Below are positions 17,443 through 25,824 of a stretch of 64,000 bases of DNA, in pieces. The notes under the pieces are model-generated. The model was not told the origin of the DNA and searched no databases. It saw only the letters and a program-made list of their open reading frames with translations. Positions within the stretch are counted from its first letter, which is position 1. The number at the start of each line of letters is the position of its first letter. The DNA lies in contig CATOSK010000001.1 of the NCBI GenBank assembly GCA_951812535.1, positions 124,001 to 188,000 of the forward strand, read 5' to 3'. The position numbers and the translations under genes are program-made. The DNA is from an uncultured Dehalococcoidia bacterium. Lineage in GTDB: Bacteria; Chloroflexota; Dehalococcoidia; Lucifugimonadales; UBA3495.

Positions 17443-17522
17443 GTCCCGGAATGTCTCACTTTTGTCTCACCATGGCCCAATTGTGTCCCGGAGCATGACC
17501 CAAAGAGTCCCTGGAAAGGGAC
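17443..17522 (+). repeat. Helically phased GTCCC/GTCTC motif array
   Basis: GTCYC occurs at 17443, 17453, 17464, 17485 and 17507, spacings of 10, 11, 21 and 22 bp, so all lie on one face of the helix. An inverted copy (GGGAC) is at 17518-17522. This could be an operator for a multimeric regulator, or the end of a lost insertion sequence with repeated transposase sites. A related array lies at 38413-38456. Confidence 0.5.
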
Positions 17523-17660
17523 AAAATCCCGCGTAAATTCGGGGTTTTACGCACGAAACAGTTGAAATGTCCCAGAAGTAAAATAATCCGGCTGGCTCCC
17601 CCCCATGCGATTGCCTGGCCCGTTGGCGCCTGCCCCTAACCATCCACCCGGTTTGCCGGG

Positions 17661-17666
17661 TATAAT
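17661..17666 (+). promoter_or_regulatory. TATAAT -10 box upstream of the transketolase-like gene
   Basis: Perfect TATAAT preceded by CCGGG, 58 bp before the start codon. No -35 match at normal spacing. Confidence 0.45.
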
Positions 17667-17724
17667 CTAACCCTTGGCAAGCTAGGGAGCGTGTCAAGCC
17701 AATTCCCAGCATGGAGCATCGGAA

Positions 17725-20277
17725 ATGACTACCACCACCGGCGGATCCGTCAACAGCGTGGTCCTGACCAGCGCCACCCAGGCCAATGGAGTGTCGGTGC
17801 CCGACTATGACCGGGGCCGGTTGGAAGACGTCGGCTTCCTCACCGCCATGACCCTGGTGCTCCTCGGGAACTACGCCCAGACCGGCCACTTCGGCGGCCC
17901 CCTCGCATATACTCCCTACACCGTGGCGACCCACCTCGTGGGGCCCGAATTGGGCGGCCTGCGGTACGACTACCGCCGTCCCAAGCACCCCTACGCCGAC
18001 AAATTCATGCTCGCCGGCGGCCACAACGCCCCCGTCACCTACGCCCTCTGGCTCATCATGGGCGAGGCCATGGCCCGCCGCCACGCCCTTTCCGGCGACG
18101 ACCGCTACTACGTCGACCCCAACGTCGCCCTGCTGTCCATCGACTGCCTCGGGTTCCGCCGCGGGCGGGGCGCCCTGGAAACCCTCCTCAAGGACAACGA
18201 CCTCGAGGACCATCCCCTCATGACCCAGGCTGGCATCCGCGGCATCCGCGCCCTGGCCGGGCACTCCGAGACCACTGATGTCACCAACGACGTAAACGGC
18301 GGCCCCTCCGGCATCGGCATTGCCACCTCCGCCGGCAAGGCCGCCTTCTGGGACATGGTCGGCGCCCCCGACAGCCTCAAGGTCATGGCCATCGAGGGCG
18401 AGTTCGCCATGACCTCCGGTCACTCCCAGGAGATGAAGACCCAGGCCATGGCACAGCAGGTCGGCAAGCGTCTCCGCATCCTCCTCTCGTACAACAACGC
18501 CGGCATCGACGATGAGCTCGTCGGCGGCGTCATCAAGCCCCAGTACCAGGGCTACCGCATTGAGGACCAGTGGGCCTCCTACGGCTGGAACGTCCTCTCC
18601 GTGGACAACGGCAACGACTACCACCAGGTCGTCTCCGCCCTCAAGACCATGGAGGACTGGGATCCCTCCGACGATCGGCCCATGATCATGGTCGGCCGCA
18701 CCGTCAAGGGATGGTGGCCCGGCGCGGTCAACGGCGAGATCCCGGGATACGGCGAGCAGATTGTCAGCTACGCCAGCCATCCCTACGCCTTCGCCATGAA
18801 CAGCGACTACTTCCGGGCGCTGGCCCGCACCTTCGAGGACCGCTTCGGCGTCAAATTCGTGGGCATCGAGGACGGTCCCGTCTCCAACAACCGCGACCGC
18901 CTCATCCAGTTCAAGCAGAACATCGACATCGCCCTGTCCGTCCTGGAGAGCCACGGCCTCGGAGAGTGGATCTCCGACCGCCTCGTCCAGATCGGCGACT
19001 CCGTGGACGACAACCTGCCTCTCCGCATCAACCGGGATGTCGACCCCTTCCAGGACCCCCGCCTGGCCGTGTCCAATCTCCCAGTGGGGGCCCAGCAGGT
19101 CGCCGTGACCAACCCCCTCACCGGCGAGGAGAAGCAGGTTGGCATCAAGCTCTTCGAGGAGCCCGGTAATGTCCGCGGTACCCGCCGCGCCATCTCCGAG
19201 ATCGTCAAGTACATGAACTATGTAACGGACAACCGCTTCGTCATCGTCGCTGCCGACCTGGCCGACTCCATCAACGTCGAAAACGGTTCCATCTGGGGCC
19301 ACTACGACCCGGTGACCAACCCCCTGGGCGTCCGCCTCAAGGCCGGTATCCAGGAGGCTGGCAACGTCTCAACCGCCGTCGGATTCGTCGGCCAGACCGC
19401 TTCCCTTGACCCGGACCAGCACGTCGGCGTCTGGGCAATCAGCGGCACCTACGGCGCTTTCACCCCACTGATGTACCTCCCCGCCCGCGTCTGGAGCCAG
19501 CAGAACCAGGACAGCCCCTTCCGGGTGGGCGTCCTCAACGTCCTCGCCGGACACTCCGGCCCCGAGACCGCCGCCGACGCCCGCACCCACTTCGGGATCT
19601 TCTCCCCCCAGGTCTGGAAGCTCTTCCCCCGGGGCCAGGCCATCACCCTCAGCTTCTGGGACTACAACGACGTCGCCCCCGGCTACTTCGCCGCCGCCGA
19701 GGTTGCCGCCCGCGACCCCCGGGTGGGCGTCATCGTCCTGGAGGTGGCCCGCCCCGACTTCCCCGTCGCCGACCGCGGCACCTTCGCCGACTCGGACCTC
19801 GCCGCCGCCGCCAAGGGGTTCTACGTCATCCGCGACTTTGATCCCGACCGTCCGAAGCAGGGCTACATCCTCACCCAGGGATCGTCCTCGACGGTCAATC
19901 TCGTCTCCACCCTCCCCCGGCTGGAGGAGGCCGGCATCAATGTCAAGGTCATCGCCGCCATCAGCGACGAGCTTTTCCAGCTCCAGCCCGAGGAATACCG
20001 CCGCTCCGTCCTGCCCCACGGCGCCCTCTACGACATGATGATCGTGACCACCGGCACCCGCCGGATGTGGCCCGTTCGGAACCCCGGCCCCCTTACCGAC
20101 GAGTATTCCCTTGTTTCCGACTGGCACAACGAATGGCTCACCGGCGGCACCGAGTCCGACGTCATCGCCGAGGCCCACCTGGACGCCGAGTCCATTTTCA
20201 GCGGCATCCGGCGCTTCGCCCTCGACCACGACGAGCGCATCGCCCGCCAGCGGGAAATGCTCCAGGGTTTGGCCTAG
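17725..20277 (+). CDS. Transketolase-like thiamine diphosphate enzyme (850 residues)
   Basis: The N-terminal half resembles transketolase: TGHFGGPLAYTPYTVATHL (usual GHPG reads GHFG) and YADKFMLAGGHNAPVTYALW. The ThDP motif begins at G225 (GEF instead of GDG) and ends with N257-N258 in YNNAG, the right spacing. The middle and C-terminal domains carry FVIVAADLADSINVENGS, WAISGTYGAFTPLMY and LAGHSGPETAADARTHFGIF. It is about 200 residues longer than ordinary transketolase and nearer in size to one-chain pyruvate dehydrogenase E1. GGAG is 8 nt before the ATG. A phosphoketose, pyruvate or other 2-keto substrate is possible; the exact reaction is unknown. Confidence 0.75.
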   Translation: MTTTTGGSVNSVVLTSATQANGVSVPDYDRGRLEDVGFLTAMTLVLLGNYAQTGHFGGPLAYTPYTVATHLVGPELGGLRYDYRRPKHPYADKFMLAGGHNAPVTYALWLIMGEAMARRHALSGDDRYYVDPNVALLSIDCLGFRRGRGALETLLKDNDLEDHPLMTQAGIRGIRALAGHSETTDVTNDVNGGPSGIGIATSAGKAAFWDMVGAPDSLKVMAIEGEFAMTSGHSQEMKTQAMAQQVGKRLRILLSYNNAGIDDELVGGVIKPQYQGYRIEDQWASYGWNVLSVDNGNDYHQVVSALKTMEDWDPSDDRPMIMVGRTVKGWWPGAVNGEIPGYGEQIVSYASHPYAFAMNSDYFRALARTFEDRFGVKFVGIEDGPVSNNRDRLIQFKQNIDIALSVLESHGLGEWISDRLVQIGDSVDDNLPLRINRDVDPFQDPRLAVSNLPVGAQQVAVTNPLTGEEKQVGIKLFEEPGNVRGTRRAISEIVKYMNYVTDNRFVIVAADLADSINVENGSIWGHYDPVTNPLGVRLKAGIQEAGNVSTAVGFVGQTASLDPDQHVGVWAISGTYGAFTPLMYLPARVWSQQNQDSPFRVGVLNVLAGHSGPETAADARTHFGIFSPQVWKLFPRGQAITLSFWDYNDVAPGYFAAAEVAARDPRVGVIVLEVARPDFPVADRGTFADSDLAAAAKGFYVIRDFDPDRPKQGYILTQGSSSTVNLVSTLPRLEEAGINVKVIAAISDELFQLQPEEYRRSVLPHGALYDMMIVTTGTRRMWPVRNPGPLTDEYSLVSDWHNEWLTGGTESDVIAEAHLDAESIFSGIRRFALDHDERIARQREMLQGLA

Positions 20278-20288
20278 GAAACATTGAG

Positions 20289-20318
20289 ACAAGTCCCTTC
20301 CCCCTTGACGGGGGAAGG
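20289..20318. repeat. REP-like hairpin after the transketolase-like gene
   Basis: CCTTCCCCC (20296-20304) and GGGGGAAGG (20310-20318) form a perfect 9-bp stem round TTGAC, preceded by ACAAGT. The first 15 nt recur at 17138-17152, where the second arm is degenerate. Confidence 0.5.
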
Positions 20319-20371
20319 TTAGGATGGGGGTGAGAACTCAATCACCACACTCCCTACCAGGCTACGCAAAA

Positions 20372-20401
20372 GGGCCGCCGGAACGCCCGGCGGCCCCTTT
20401 T
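20372..20401. terminator. Rho-independent terminator, convergent
   Basis: GGGCCGCCGG (20372-20381), loop AACGC and CCGGCGGCCC (20387-20396) are followed by CTTTT; an AAAA tract before it allows function on the other strand too. It separates the transketolase-like gene from the convergent oxidoreductase. Confidence 0.85.
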
Positions 20402-20432
20402 GGTTCCTTCCATTCGGTCGTGACCGGTTAGG

Positions 20433-21278
20433 CTACCGGACCAGCTTGGCCAAGTCGTCCAGTACCGGCAAAACCGTCTCCCTGTCCTCGGGAGGCAGGG
20501 TCAACAGCACTCTCGACACCCCGTCCTGCTCCATCCTTGCAATGGTGTCGGCATCCGGGCTCACTCCGAAAATTGTGATTGGCACCGCGTCCGGGTCGCG
20601 CCCCGCGTCTTCCAGACGGGTCCGCAGCAGCGCGGCCTTCTCTCCGAGCTTTGGACCTGAGTTGACCCTCCCGCCAATCGGCATCCACCCGTCGGCCAAC
20701 TCCACCACCCGGTCGAAGGTCCGCGGCCCATCGCCTCCCATGAATATCGGGGGGTGGGGCGTCTGAGCCGGCTTCGGATAGGACCAGATGGGGTCGAAGT
20801 CCACGAAGTCCCCGTGGAACTCCGGCTCGTCTTCCGTCCAGATGGTCTTCATCGCCATGATATTCTCCCGCAGGATGCGCCACCGTCGCCGGAAGTTCGT
20901 CCCGTGGTTCTCCATTTCCTCGGCGTTCCAGCCGCCCCCGATGCCGAACATGAACCGCCCGTTGGAGATCTGGTCTACGCTGGCGACCTCCTTGGCCATC
21001 ACAATTGGATCGCGCTCGATGACCAGGCAGATCCCCGTCCCCAGCTTCAGCGTTGTGGTTGCCGCCGCCGCCGCCGTCAGCGCAACAAACGGGTCGTAGC
21101 AGTGCCAGTACTCCCTCGGCAGGTCCCCTCCGCCGGGCCACGGGCTGCGCCGAGACGCTGGAATATGCGTATGCTCGGGAAACCAGATGGACTCGAAGCC
21201 CCGCGCTTCCACCTCCCGGGCCAACTCGTCGGGTCTGATTGCGTAGTCCGTGGGAAACATGTAGACTCCGAAATCCAT
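20433..21278 (-). CDS. LLM-class F420/flavin-dependent oxidoreductase
   Basis: The ATG at 21278 has GGAGG 6 nt upstream; the open frame beyond it is not family-like. The 281-residue TIM barrel begins MDFGVYMFPTDYAI and has ARGFESIWFPEHTHIP, LKLGTGICLVIERDPIVMAK, NGRFMFGIGGGWNAEEME and PPIFMGGDG. These are marks of the TIGR03619-type F420-dependent branch of the luciferase-like monooxygenase superfamily. The substrate is unknown. It is one of three members of this superfamily in the window; the others (25825, 41326) are longer, FMN-type enzymes. Confidence 0.85.
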   Translation of the reverse strand: MDFGVYMFPTDYAIRPDELAREVEARGFESIWFPEHTHIPASRRSPWPGGGDLPREYWHCYDPFVALTAAAAATTTLKLGTGICLVIERDPIVMAKEVASVDQISNGRFMFGIGGGWNAEEMENHGTNFRRRWRILRENIMAMKTIWTEDEPEFHGDFVDFDPIWSYPKPAQTPHPPIFMGGDGPRTFDRVVELADGWMPIGGRVNSGPKLGEKAALLRTRLEDAGRDPDAVPITIFGVSPDADTIARMEQDGVSRVLLTLPPEDRETVLPVLDDLAKLVR

Positions 21279-21465
21279 GAAGCCTCCTGCACTGATGTGT
21301 GGCCTGGCGCCCGCCCCCGGAAGGACGCGGGAAATGCCCCGCCGATTATATTGACTGCCGCTCACCGTGTACACTGGAATAGACCCTCGGAGAACCCCCG
21401 GAGAACCCCGCCCTGTCTCCTTCCGCCGTTCCGACCCTCTTCCGCGAAGCCCTTCTGAGAACGCG

Positions 21466-22236
21466 ATGATCCCCGAAACCGACTACTCCGCCCTGGACCG
21501 CCCGGAAATATCCATGAACTCCTTCTACCCCCGGGCGGGATGGACTCCCACCCCACCCGGTGCGGAGGACTACATCATCCCGGTTGAAGACGGTATTCAG
21601 CTTTCCAGCCGCTTCTTCTCCGCCGGCCCCGGGCAGCCCACCATCCTGTTCTTCTACGGCAACGGCGAGACTGCCCCCGACTACGACCGGATCGCCCCCT
21701 TCTATGTCCAGACGGGCGTCAACTTCTTCGTCGCCGACTACCGGGGTTATGGCCGCAGCGGAGGGGCTCCCACCTTCCCCTCCATGATCGCCGACTGCCA
21801 TCTCGTCCTGGACGCCCTGGTCGAAATGCTGGCTTCGGAAGGCTACAACGGCCCCGTGTTCGTTATGGGACGTTCCATGGGCCGCCACGCCGCCTTCGAG
21901 CTGGCGGCGGGCCGCGGCTCGGACCTGGGCGGCGTCATCATCGAAAGCGGCCGCCCCAACCTGGGACAGTTCCTCTACGGCCTGCCCCAGGAAGAAGCCC
22001 GTGCGCTGGAGGAGGGATACCTTCGCAAGGTCGCTTCAATCCACATCCCCGCATTGGTAATCCACGGCGAAATGGACGAACTGGCCCCCCTTGGCCAGGC
22101 CCGGGCCATGTTCGACAGCCTGGCGTCGCAGCAGAAACGGATGCTCACCATTCCCAACGCCGGCCACAATGACCTGCTCTTCCAGGGGTTGCCCGATTAC
22201 TTCGGCGCCATTCGCGAGTTCGTGTTCGGAGGCTAG
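21466..22236 (+). CDS. Alpha/beta hydrolase
   Basis: The 256-residue protein has the oxyanion region TILFFYGNGETAPDY, VADYRGYGRSGGAP, the nucleophile elbow MGRSMGRHAA (Ser in GRSMG), the acid in HGEMDELAPL and His in NAGHNDLLF, so the triad is complete. It resembles small serine hydrolases of the BEM46/dienelactone-like group. The ATG at 21466 is chosen as the first plausible start; the ribosome site is weak. It is 10 bp ahead of the receiver-like gene and probably co-transcribed. Substrate not predictable. Confidence 0.82.
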   Translation: MIPETDYSALDRPEISMNSFYPRAGWTPTPPGAEDYIIPVEDGIQLSSRFFSAGPGQPTILFFYGNGETAPDYDRIAPFYVQTGVNFFVADYRGYGRSGGAPTFPSMIADCHLVLDALVEMLASEGYNGPVFVMGRSMGRHAAFELAAGRGSDLGGVIIESGRPNLGQFLYGLPQEEARALEEGYLRKVASIHIPALVIHGEMDELAPLGQARAMFDSLASQQKRMLTIPNAGHNDLLFQGLPDYFGAIREFVFGG

Positions 22237-22246
22237 GGCGCATCCC

Positions 22247-22546
22247 ATGCCCGATAACAACCGCATCCTGCTGGTGGGCCGTCAGCATAGCCGGATGGAG
22301 CAACTGACCGGCATCCTGGAAATGGCCGGATTCATCGTCACCGCCACCACCGACGACGGCGTGGCCATCGACCTGGCCGGTTCTTCCACCTACGAAGCCC
22401 TTCTCATCGACAGCGACGTAGCCCAGCCGGACCGCCGCTATGTCGCCACCCAGTGCCGCAACCGGGACCGCCTGTTGGTTGTGTTGACCGTCAACAGCCC
22501 GCGCTCCCTCCTGACCCAGCTCCGCCAGGCCGGATTGCGCACCTGA
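22247..22546 (+). CDS. Degenerate response-regulator receiver domain, stand-alone
   Basis: A 99-residue protein with receiver-like periodicity: NRILLVGRQHSRMEQLTGIL, then FIVTATTDDGVAIDL, then YEALLIDSDV, where the aspartate lies at the phosphoacceptor position. The acidic pair expected after strand 1 is replaced by GRQ, and the strand-5 lysine region reads LLVVLTVNSPRSLL without a clear Lys. It is thus likely a phosphorylation-independent pseudo-receiver. It follows the hydrolase by 10 bp and has no output domain or kinase partner nearby. Its stop lies 13 bp from the end of convergent nudC. Confidence 0.55.
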   Translation: MPDNNRILLVGRQHSRMEQLTGILEMAGFIVTATTDDGVAIDLAGSSTYEALLIDSDVAQPDRRYVATQCRNRDRLLVVLTVNSPRSLLTQLRQAGLRT

Positions 22547-22559
22547 CCCGTTCGGGCCG

Positions 22560-23483
22560 CTATTCCACCTCGCCGTCGGCCCATGCCTTGATGATGTGGT
22601 AGGCGATGGCGACCGGGCCGGGCAGCAGCAGTTCCTCCGTTTTCTCCTCCAGGGCCAGCTTCACCGTCTCGCGGTCGAACCACTGCACGTCCGTCATCTC
22701 CTCATCGTCCATGTGGATGTCCGTCGTTGCGGCGTGCGCGTGGCAGCCCATCATTAGCGAGGACGGGAAGGGCCACGGCTGGGACGAATGGTACCGCACA
22801 TCCTTCACCTGGATGCCCGCTTCCTCCATGATCTCCCGCGCCACCGCTTCCTCGATGCTCTCCCCCTGGTCCACGAACCCGGCCAGCGCCGAGTACCGGT
22901 TCAGTCGGGCCAGGCGCCCCCGGGACTGTCCCAGGAGGCACCGCTCCCCGTCGGAGACCACCGTGATTATTACCGGGTCCACCCGGGGAAAGTGTTCCGC
23001 GTTGCACTGGGGACACTCCCGCTTCTGCCCGCCCCGCCGTATCTCCGTCGGATGCCCGCAGACCGAGCAGAAACCGTGCCGGTTGTGCCAGTTGATCTGG
23101 CACCGTCCCTGGGCCAGTATCCCTGCCTCCGGGCCCGCCAGCTGCTCCGCCGCCGCCCGGGCTTCCTCGAAGACCAGGTTGGGCATCTCGGCGATGGCGT
23201 TCCCAGCCTCAAGACTCTTGGACAGGTCTACGGCGAAATGGGTAACGCCCTCCTGCATGCCGAGCAGCAACGGAATGCCGTCAAACCCGCTGGCGTCCAG
23301 TTCCTCGCGGTTTATCCATCCCAGCCGGGGCTGGTCATTCCCGGTAACCAGGACGTCGGGCCCGCGCATCGGCAGAAATCGGCTGGAAGGGAGAGTCCCC
23401 TGCTCGCGGATCCATTCCTCGTCCCTGCGTTCTCGTTCCCCCCGGTCTAGGGGATTCCCGGCGAAAATATGCGGGTCTCTCAA
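22560..23483 (-). CDS. nudC: NADH pyrophosphatase / NAD-cap hydrolase
   Basis: NudC cleaves NADH to NMNH and AMP and removes NAD caps from RNA. The 307-residue protein has the zinc ribbon C139/C142/C157/C160, the Nudix box (about 202-224, GFVDQGESIEEAVAREI then MEEAG) and the diagnostic SQPWPFPSS (234-242) after it. The start is TTG at 23483, supported by AAAGGAG 7 nt upstream. It converges with the receiver-like gene. Confidence 0.93.
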   Translation of the reverse strand: MRDPHIFAGNPLDRGERERRDEEWIREQGTLPSSRFLPMRGPDVLVTGNDQPRLGWINREELDASGFDGIPLLLGMQEGVTHFAVDLSKSLEAGNAIAEMPNLVFEEARAAAEQLAGPEAGILAQGRCQINWHNRHGFCSVCGHPTEIRRGGQKRECPQCNAEHFPRVDPVIITVVSDGERCLLGQSRGRLARLNRYSALAGFVDQGESIEEAVAREIMEEAGIQVKDVRYHSSQPWPFPSSLMMGCHAHAATTDIHMDDEEMTDVQWFDRETVKLALEEKTEELLLPGPVAIAYHIIKAWADGEVE

Positions 23484-23673
23484 CGGAATACTCCTTTGGG
23501 ATTACGATTTGCACCATTAAACAGCCAACCGCCCCCGAAGGCAACCCGGCCTGTCCCCGTGGAAGGGGTATAGTCTTGAGATTCCCAGTGGATTAGAATT
23601 GCCCCGTCCATCCCTTCGTACCCCCTGCTTCAGGCAAGCTGCCCCGCCCTAACCTCATCCCCTCGGAGCCGTC

Positions 23674-24618
23674 ATGTCCCTGTCGCCCGATCAAATGCTG
23701 GAAATGTACCGCCGGATGGCCACCATCCGCGCTTTCACCCACCGCGCCTACCAGGAGTCCCTCTCCGGCAACATCCCTAGCCCGGTCCAGGCCACGGGAG
23801 GGGAGGAAGCCTCCGCCGTCGGCGTGTGCGCCGCCCTGCGGCCCACGGACCGGATAACCGGCACCCACCGCAGCATCGGTCACGCCATCGCCAAGGGACT
23901 GGAACTCGGGCCCCTCATGGCCGAGCTATACGGCCGGACCAACGGATGCTGCGGCGGCAAGGGCGGCGCCATGCACATCGCCGACTTCCAGCGGGGCATG
24001 TTGGGAGCGAACGGTATCGTCGGCGGCGGTCTGCCCATCGCGGCCGGCGCGGCCCTGGCGGCCCAACTGGAAGGCAGCGGCGGCGTGGCCGTCGCCTTCT
24101 TCGGGGATGGCGCGTCCAACGAGGGCACCTTCCACAGCACCCTCAACCTGGCTTCCATCTGGAAGCTCCCCATGGTGTTCGTCTGCGAGAACAACGGCTG
24201 GGCCATCGCCGTTCCGGCGTCCTACGCCCTGTCCGTTACGGACGTGTCCGTCCGCGCCGTCTCCTACGACATCCCTGGTCTCACCGTGGACGGCTCCGAT
24301 GTCCTGGCCGTCTACGAAGCCGCCTCCCATGCCGTCGCCAGGGCCAGGAGTGGAGAAGGCCCCACCCTCATCGAATGCAAGACCCGCCGCTTCCCTCTCA
24401 CGGGTTCAGAGCCGCCCGAACCCCCCAGCCTGGATGACGGCGGTTCCGGATACGCCGACCCCGTCCCGGCCTTCGCCGCCGCCCTGGGGCTCGGCCCGGG
24501 ACAATTGCAGGAAGCCCACCGGGAAGTCGTCCGTGCGCTGGACGATGCAGCCGAATTTGCCGGCTCCGGACCGGTTCCCGGCCCCGAAGACGCTTTGACC
24601 GGAGTGTTCGCCGGTTAG
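23674..24618 (+). CDS. ThDP-dependent 2-oxoacid/acetoin dehydrogenase E1, alpha subunit
   Basis: The 314-residue protein shows TGTHRSIGHAIAKGL, GGKGGAMHIAD, GANGIVGGGLPIAAGAALAA and the ThDP motif GDGASNEG...ENNGWAIAV. It closely resembles the alpha chain of acetoin or pyruvate dehydrogenase. With the beta chain 56 bp downstream it forms an E1 heterotetramer that decarboxylates a 2-oxoacid or cleaves acetoin. No E2 acyltransferase or E3 is in the window, so the complex partners must be elsewhere or the E1 works differently. The start codon lacks a strong ribosome site. Confidence 0.88.
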   Translation: MSLSPDQMLEMYRRMATIRAFTHRAYQESLSGNIPSPVQATGGEEASAVGVCAALRPTDRITGTHRSIGHAIAKGLELGPLMAELYGRTNGCCGGKGGAMHIADFQRGMLGANGIVGGGLPIAAGAALAAQLEGSGGVAVAFFGDGASNEGTFHSTLNLASIWKLPMVFVCENNGWAIAVPASYALSVTDVSVRAVSYDIPGLTVDGSDVLAVYEAASHAVARARSGEGPTLIECKTRRFPLTGSEPPEPPSLDDGGSGYADPVPAFAAALGLGPGQLQEAHREVVRALDDAAEFAGSGPVPGPEDALTGVFAG

Positions 24619-24674
24619 CCTTCTGCCCGGGATCCACCTGTCCGATGCCTCATGAGGAGAAAAGGAGCGACTGG

Positions 24675-25643
24675 ATGCGCGAGATGACCTACGTAGAGGC
24701 CCTCCTGGAAGCCTTCCAGGAAGAAATGCGCTGCGACGAGAGGGTCTTCCACCTGTGCGGCGGCTTGGGCCTCCTGGAAGGCCTCATACCCGAGTTCGGC
24801 GACCAACGGGTGCGCGTCTGCCCCATCTCCGAGGATGCCTACGTGGGGGCAGGCATCGGAGCGGCCGGCTGCGGCTTCAGGCCAATCATCAGCCCCGGGC
24901 TCATGGCCTTCGCCTTCACCGCCATGGACCAGATCGTTAACCAGATGGCCAAGGTCCACTACATGTTCGGTGGACAAGCCCAGTTTCCGCTGGTGCTCCG
25001 GGCTTCCACCGGAGGGGGAAGGGCTGCGGCCGCCCAGCACTGCCAGAGCTCCCACCCCTTTTTCCTCAACCTGCCGGGCCTCAAGGTCGTCATGCCTTCC
25101 ACTCCCAGCGACGCCAAGGGACTGATGAAGACCTCCATCCGGGACAACAACCCGGTCGTCTTCTTCGAGCCCCAGGGATATGGCATCGCCGGCCTCACCG
25201 GCCCCGTCCCCGAGGATGAGTACACCATCCCCATCGGCGCTGCCGACGTGAAGCGCCCGGGCTCCGACGCGACCATCGTCGCCATCGGCCACATGGTACA
25301 GGAGTCCCTGTCCGCGGCCGATTTCTTGGCGGAAGGGCACGGCGTATCGGCTGAAGTCGTTGACCCTCGAACCCTGGTGCCCCTGGACCGGCCAACCCTT
25401 CAGGAATCGGTCATGAAGACCGGCCGGCTCGTAGTTGTCGACGAGGCCAGTTCAACCGGAAGCGCCGCCGCCGAAATCATCGCCGCCGTCACCGAGTCCG
25501 CCGCCTTCTCCGCCCTGAAAGCCCCTCCCCGCCGCGTGTGCGCTCCCGATGTCCCAATCCCGTACAGCCCCGCCATGGAGCAGCACTGCATCCCCCGCTC
25601 CGAGGACATCGTCTCCGCCGTTCTCGAACTGGTCGGGCGGTAA
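24675..25643 (+). CDS. ThDP-dependent 2-oxoacid/acetoin dehydrogenase E1, beta subunit
   Basis: ATG 24675 follows AGGAG by 7 nt and yields the family opening MTYVEALLEAFQEEM; an in-frame ATG at 24645 is less well placed. The 322-residue beta chain has CPISEDAYVGAGIGAAGCGF, NQMAKVHYMFGGQAQFPLVL, HPFFLNLPGLKVVMPSTPSD, VEVVDPRTL-type AEVVDPRTLVPLDRPTLQES and the C-terminal transketolase domain. It follows its alpha partner on the same strand. The pairing is certain from sequence; acetoin versus pyruvate or branched-chain substrate is not. Confidence 0.88.
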   Translation: MREMTYVEALLEAFQEEMRCDERVFHLCGGLGLLEGLIPEFGDQRVRVCPISEDAYVGAGIGAAGCGFRPIISPGLMAFAFTAMDQIVNQMAKVHYMFGGQAQFPLVLRASTGGGRAAAAQHCQSSHPFFLNLPGLKVVMPSTPSDAKGLMKTSIRDNNPVVFFEPQGYGIAGLTGPVPEDEYTIPIGAADVKRPGSDATIVAIGHMVQESLSAADFLAEGHGVSAEVVDPRTLVPLDRPTLQESVMKTGRLVVVDEASSTGSAAAEIIAAVTESAAFSALKAPPRRVCAPDVPIPYSPAMEQHCIPRSEDIVSAVLELVGR

Positions 25644-25705
25644 GCCATTCCCTTCCGGTGGCCCCTGGTCGTTGTGCCCTCCTCCCCGCCGCTTCTGCTC
25701 TTTGT

Positions 25706-25734
25706 TGACAGGAACCGGGTGCCGGGGCAGAATT
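25706..25734 (+). promoter_or_regulatory. Sigma70-type promoter before the flavin monooxygenase gene
   Basis: TTGACA (25706-25711), a 17-bp spacer and CAGAAT (25729-25734), about 90 bp before the start at 25825. Confidence 0.55.
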
Positions 25735-25824
25735 GTGTCAAATTGATCTGGCCGCCGGACACCGTTCCTGATTTCGTGGATCGGTGTCCCCCGGCATGAA
25801 ACCCCAAAGGGAGGCAGACGGAAA

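Larger units (their letters stand above)
17098..17724. other. Large intergenic region with phased GTCYC motifs
   Basis: No supported gene in 627 bp. Contents are one copy of a short dispersed sequence (ACAAGTCCCTTCCCC at 17138-17152, again at 20289), a phased array of GTCCC/GTCTC motifs (17443-17522, one more at 17569-17573), and a TATAAT box at 17661. Confidence 0.5.

Noticed and set aside
17467-19302. Long minus-strand open frame opposite the transketolase-like gene
   Set aside because: Its product is Gly/Val/Asp-rich low-complexity shadow sequence of a high-GC gene, while the plus strand matches a known enzyme family.
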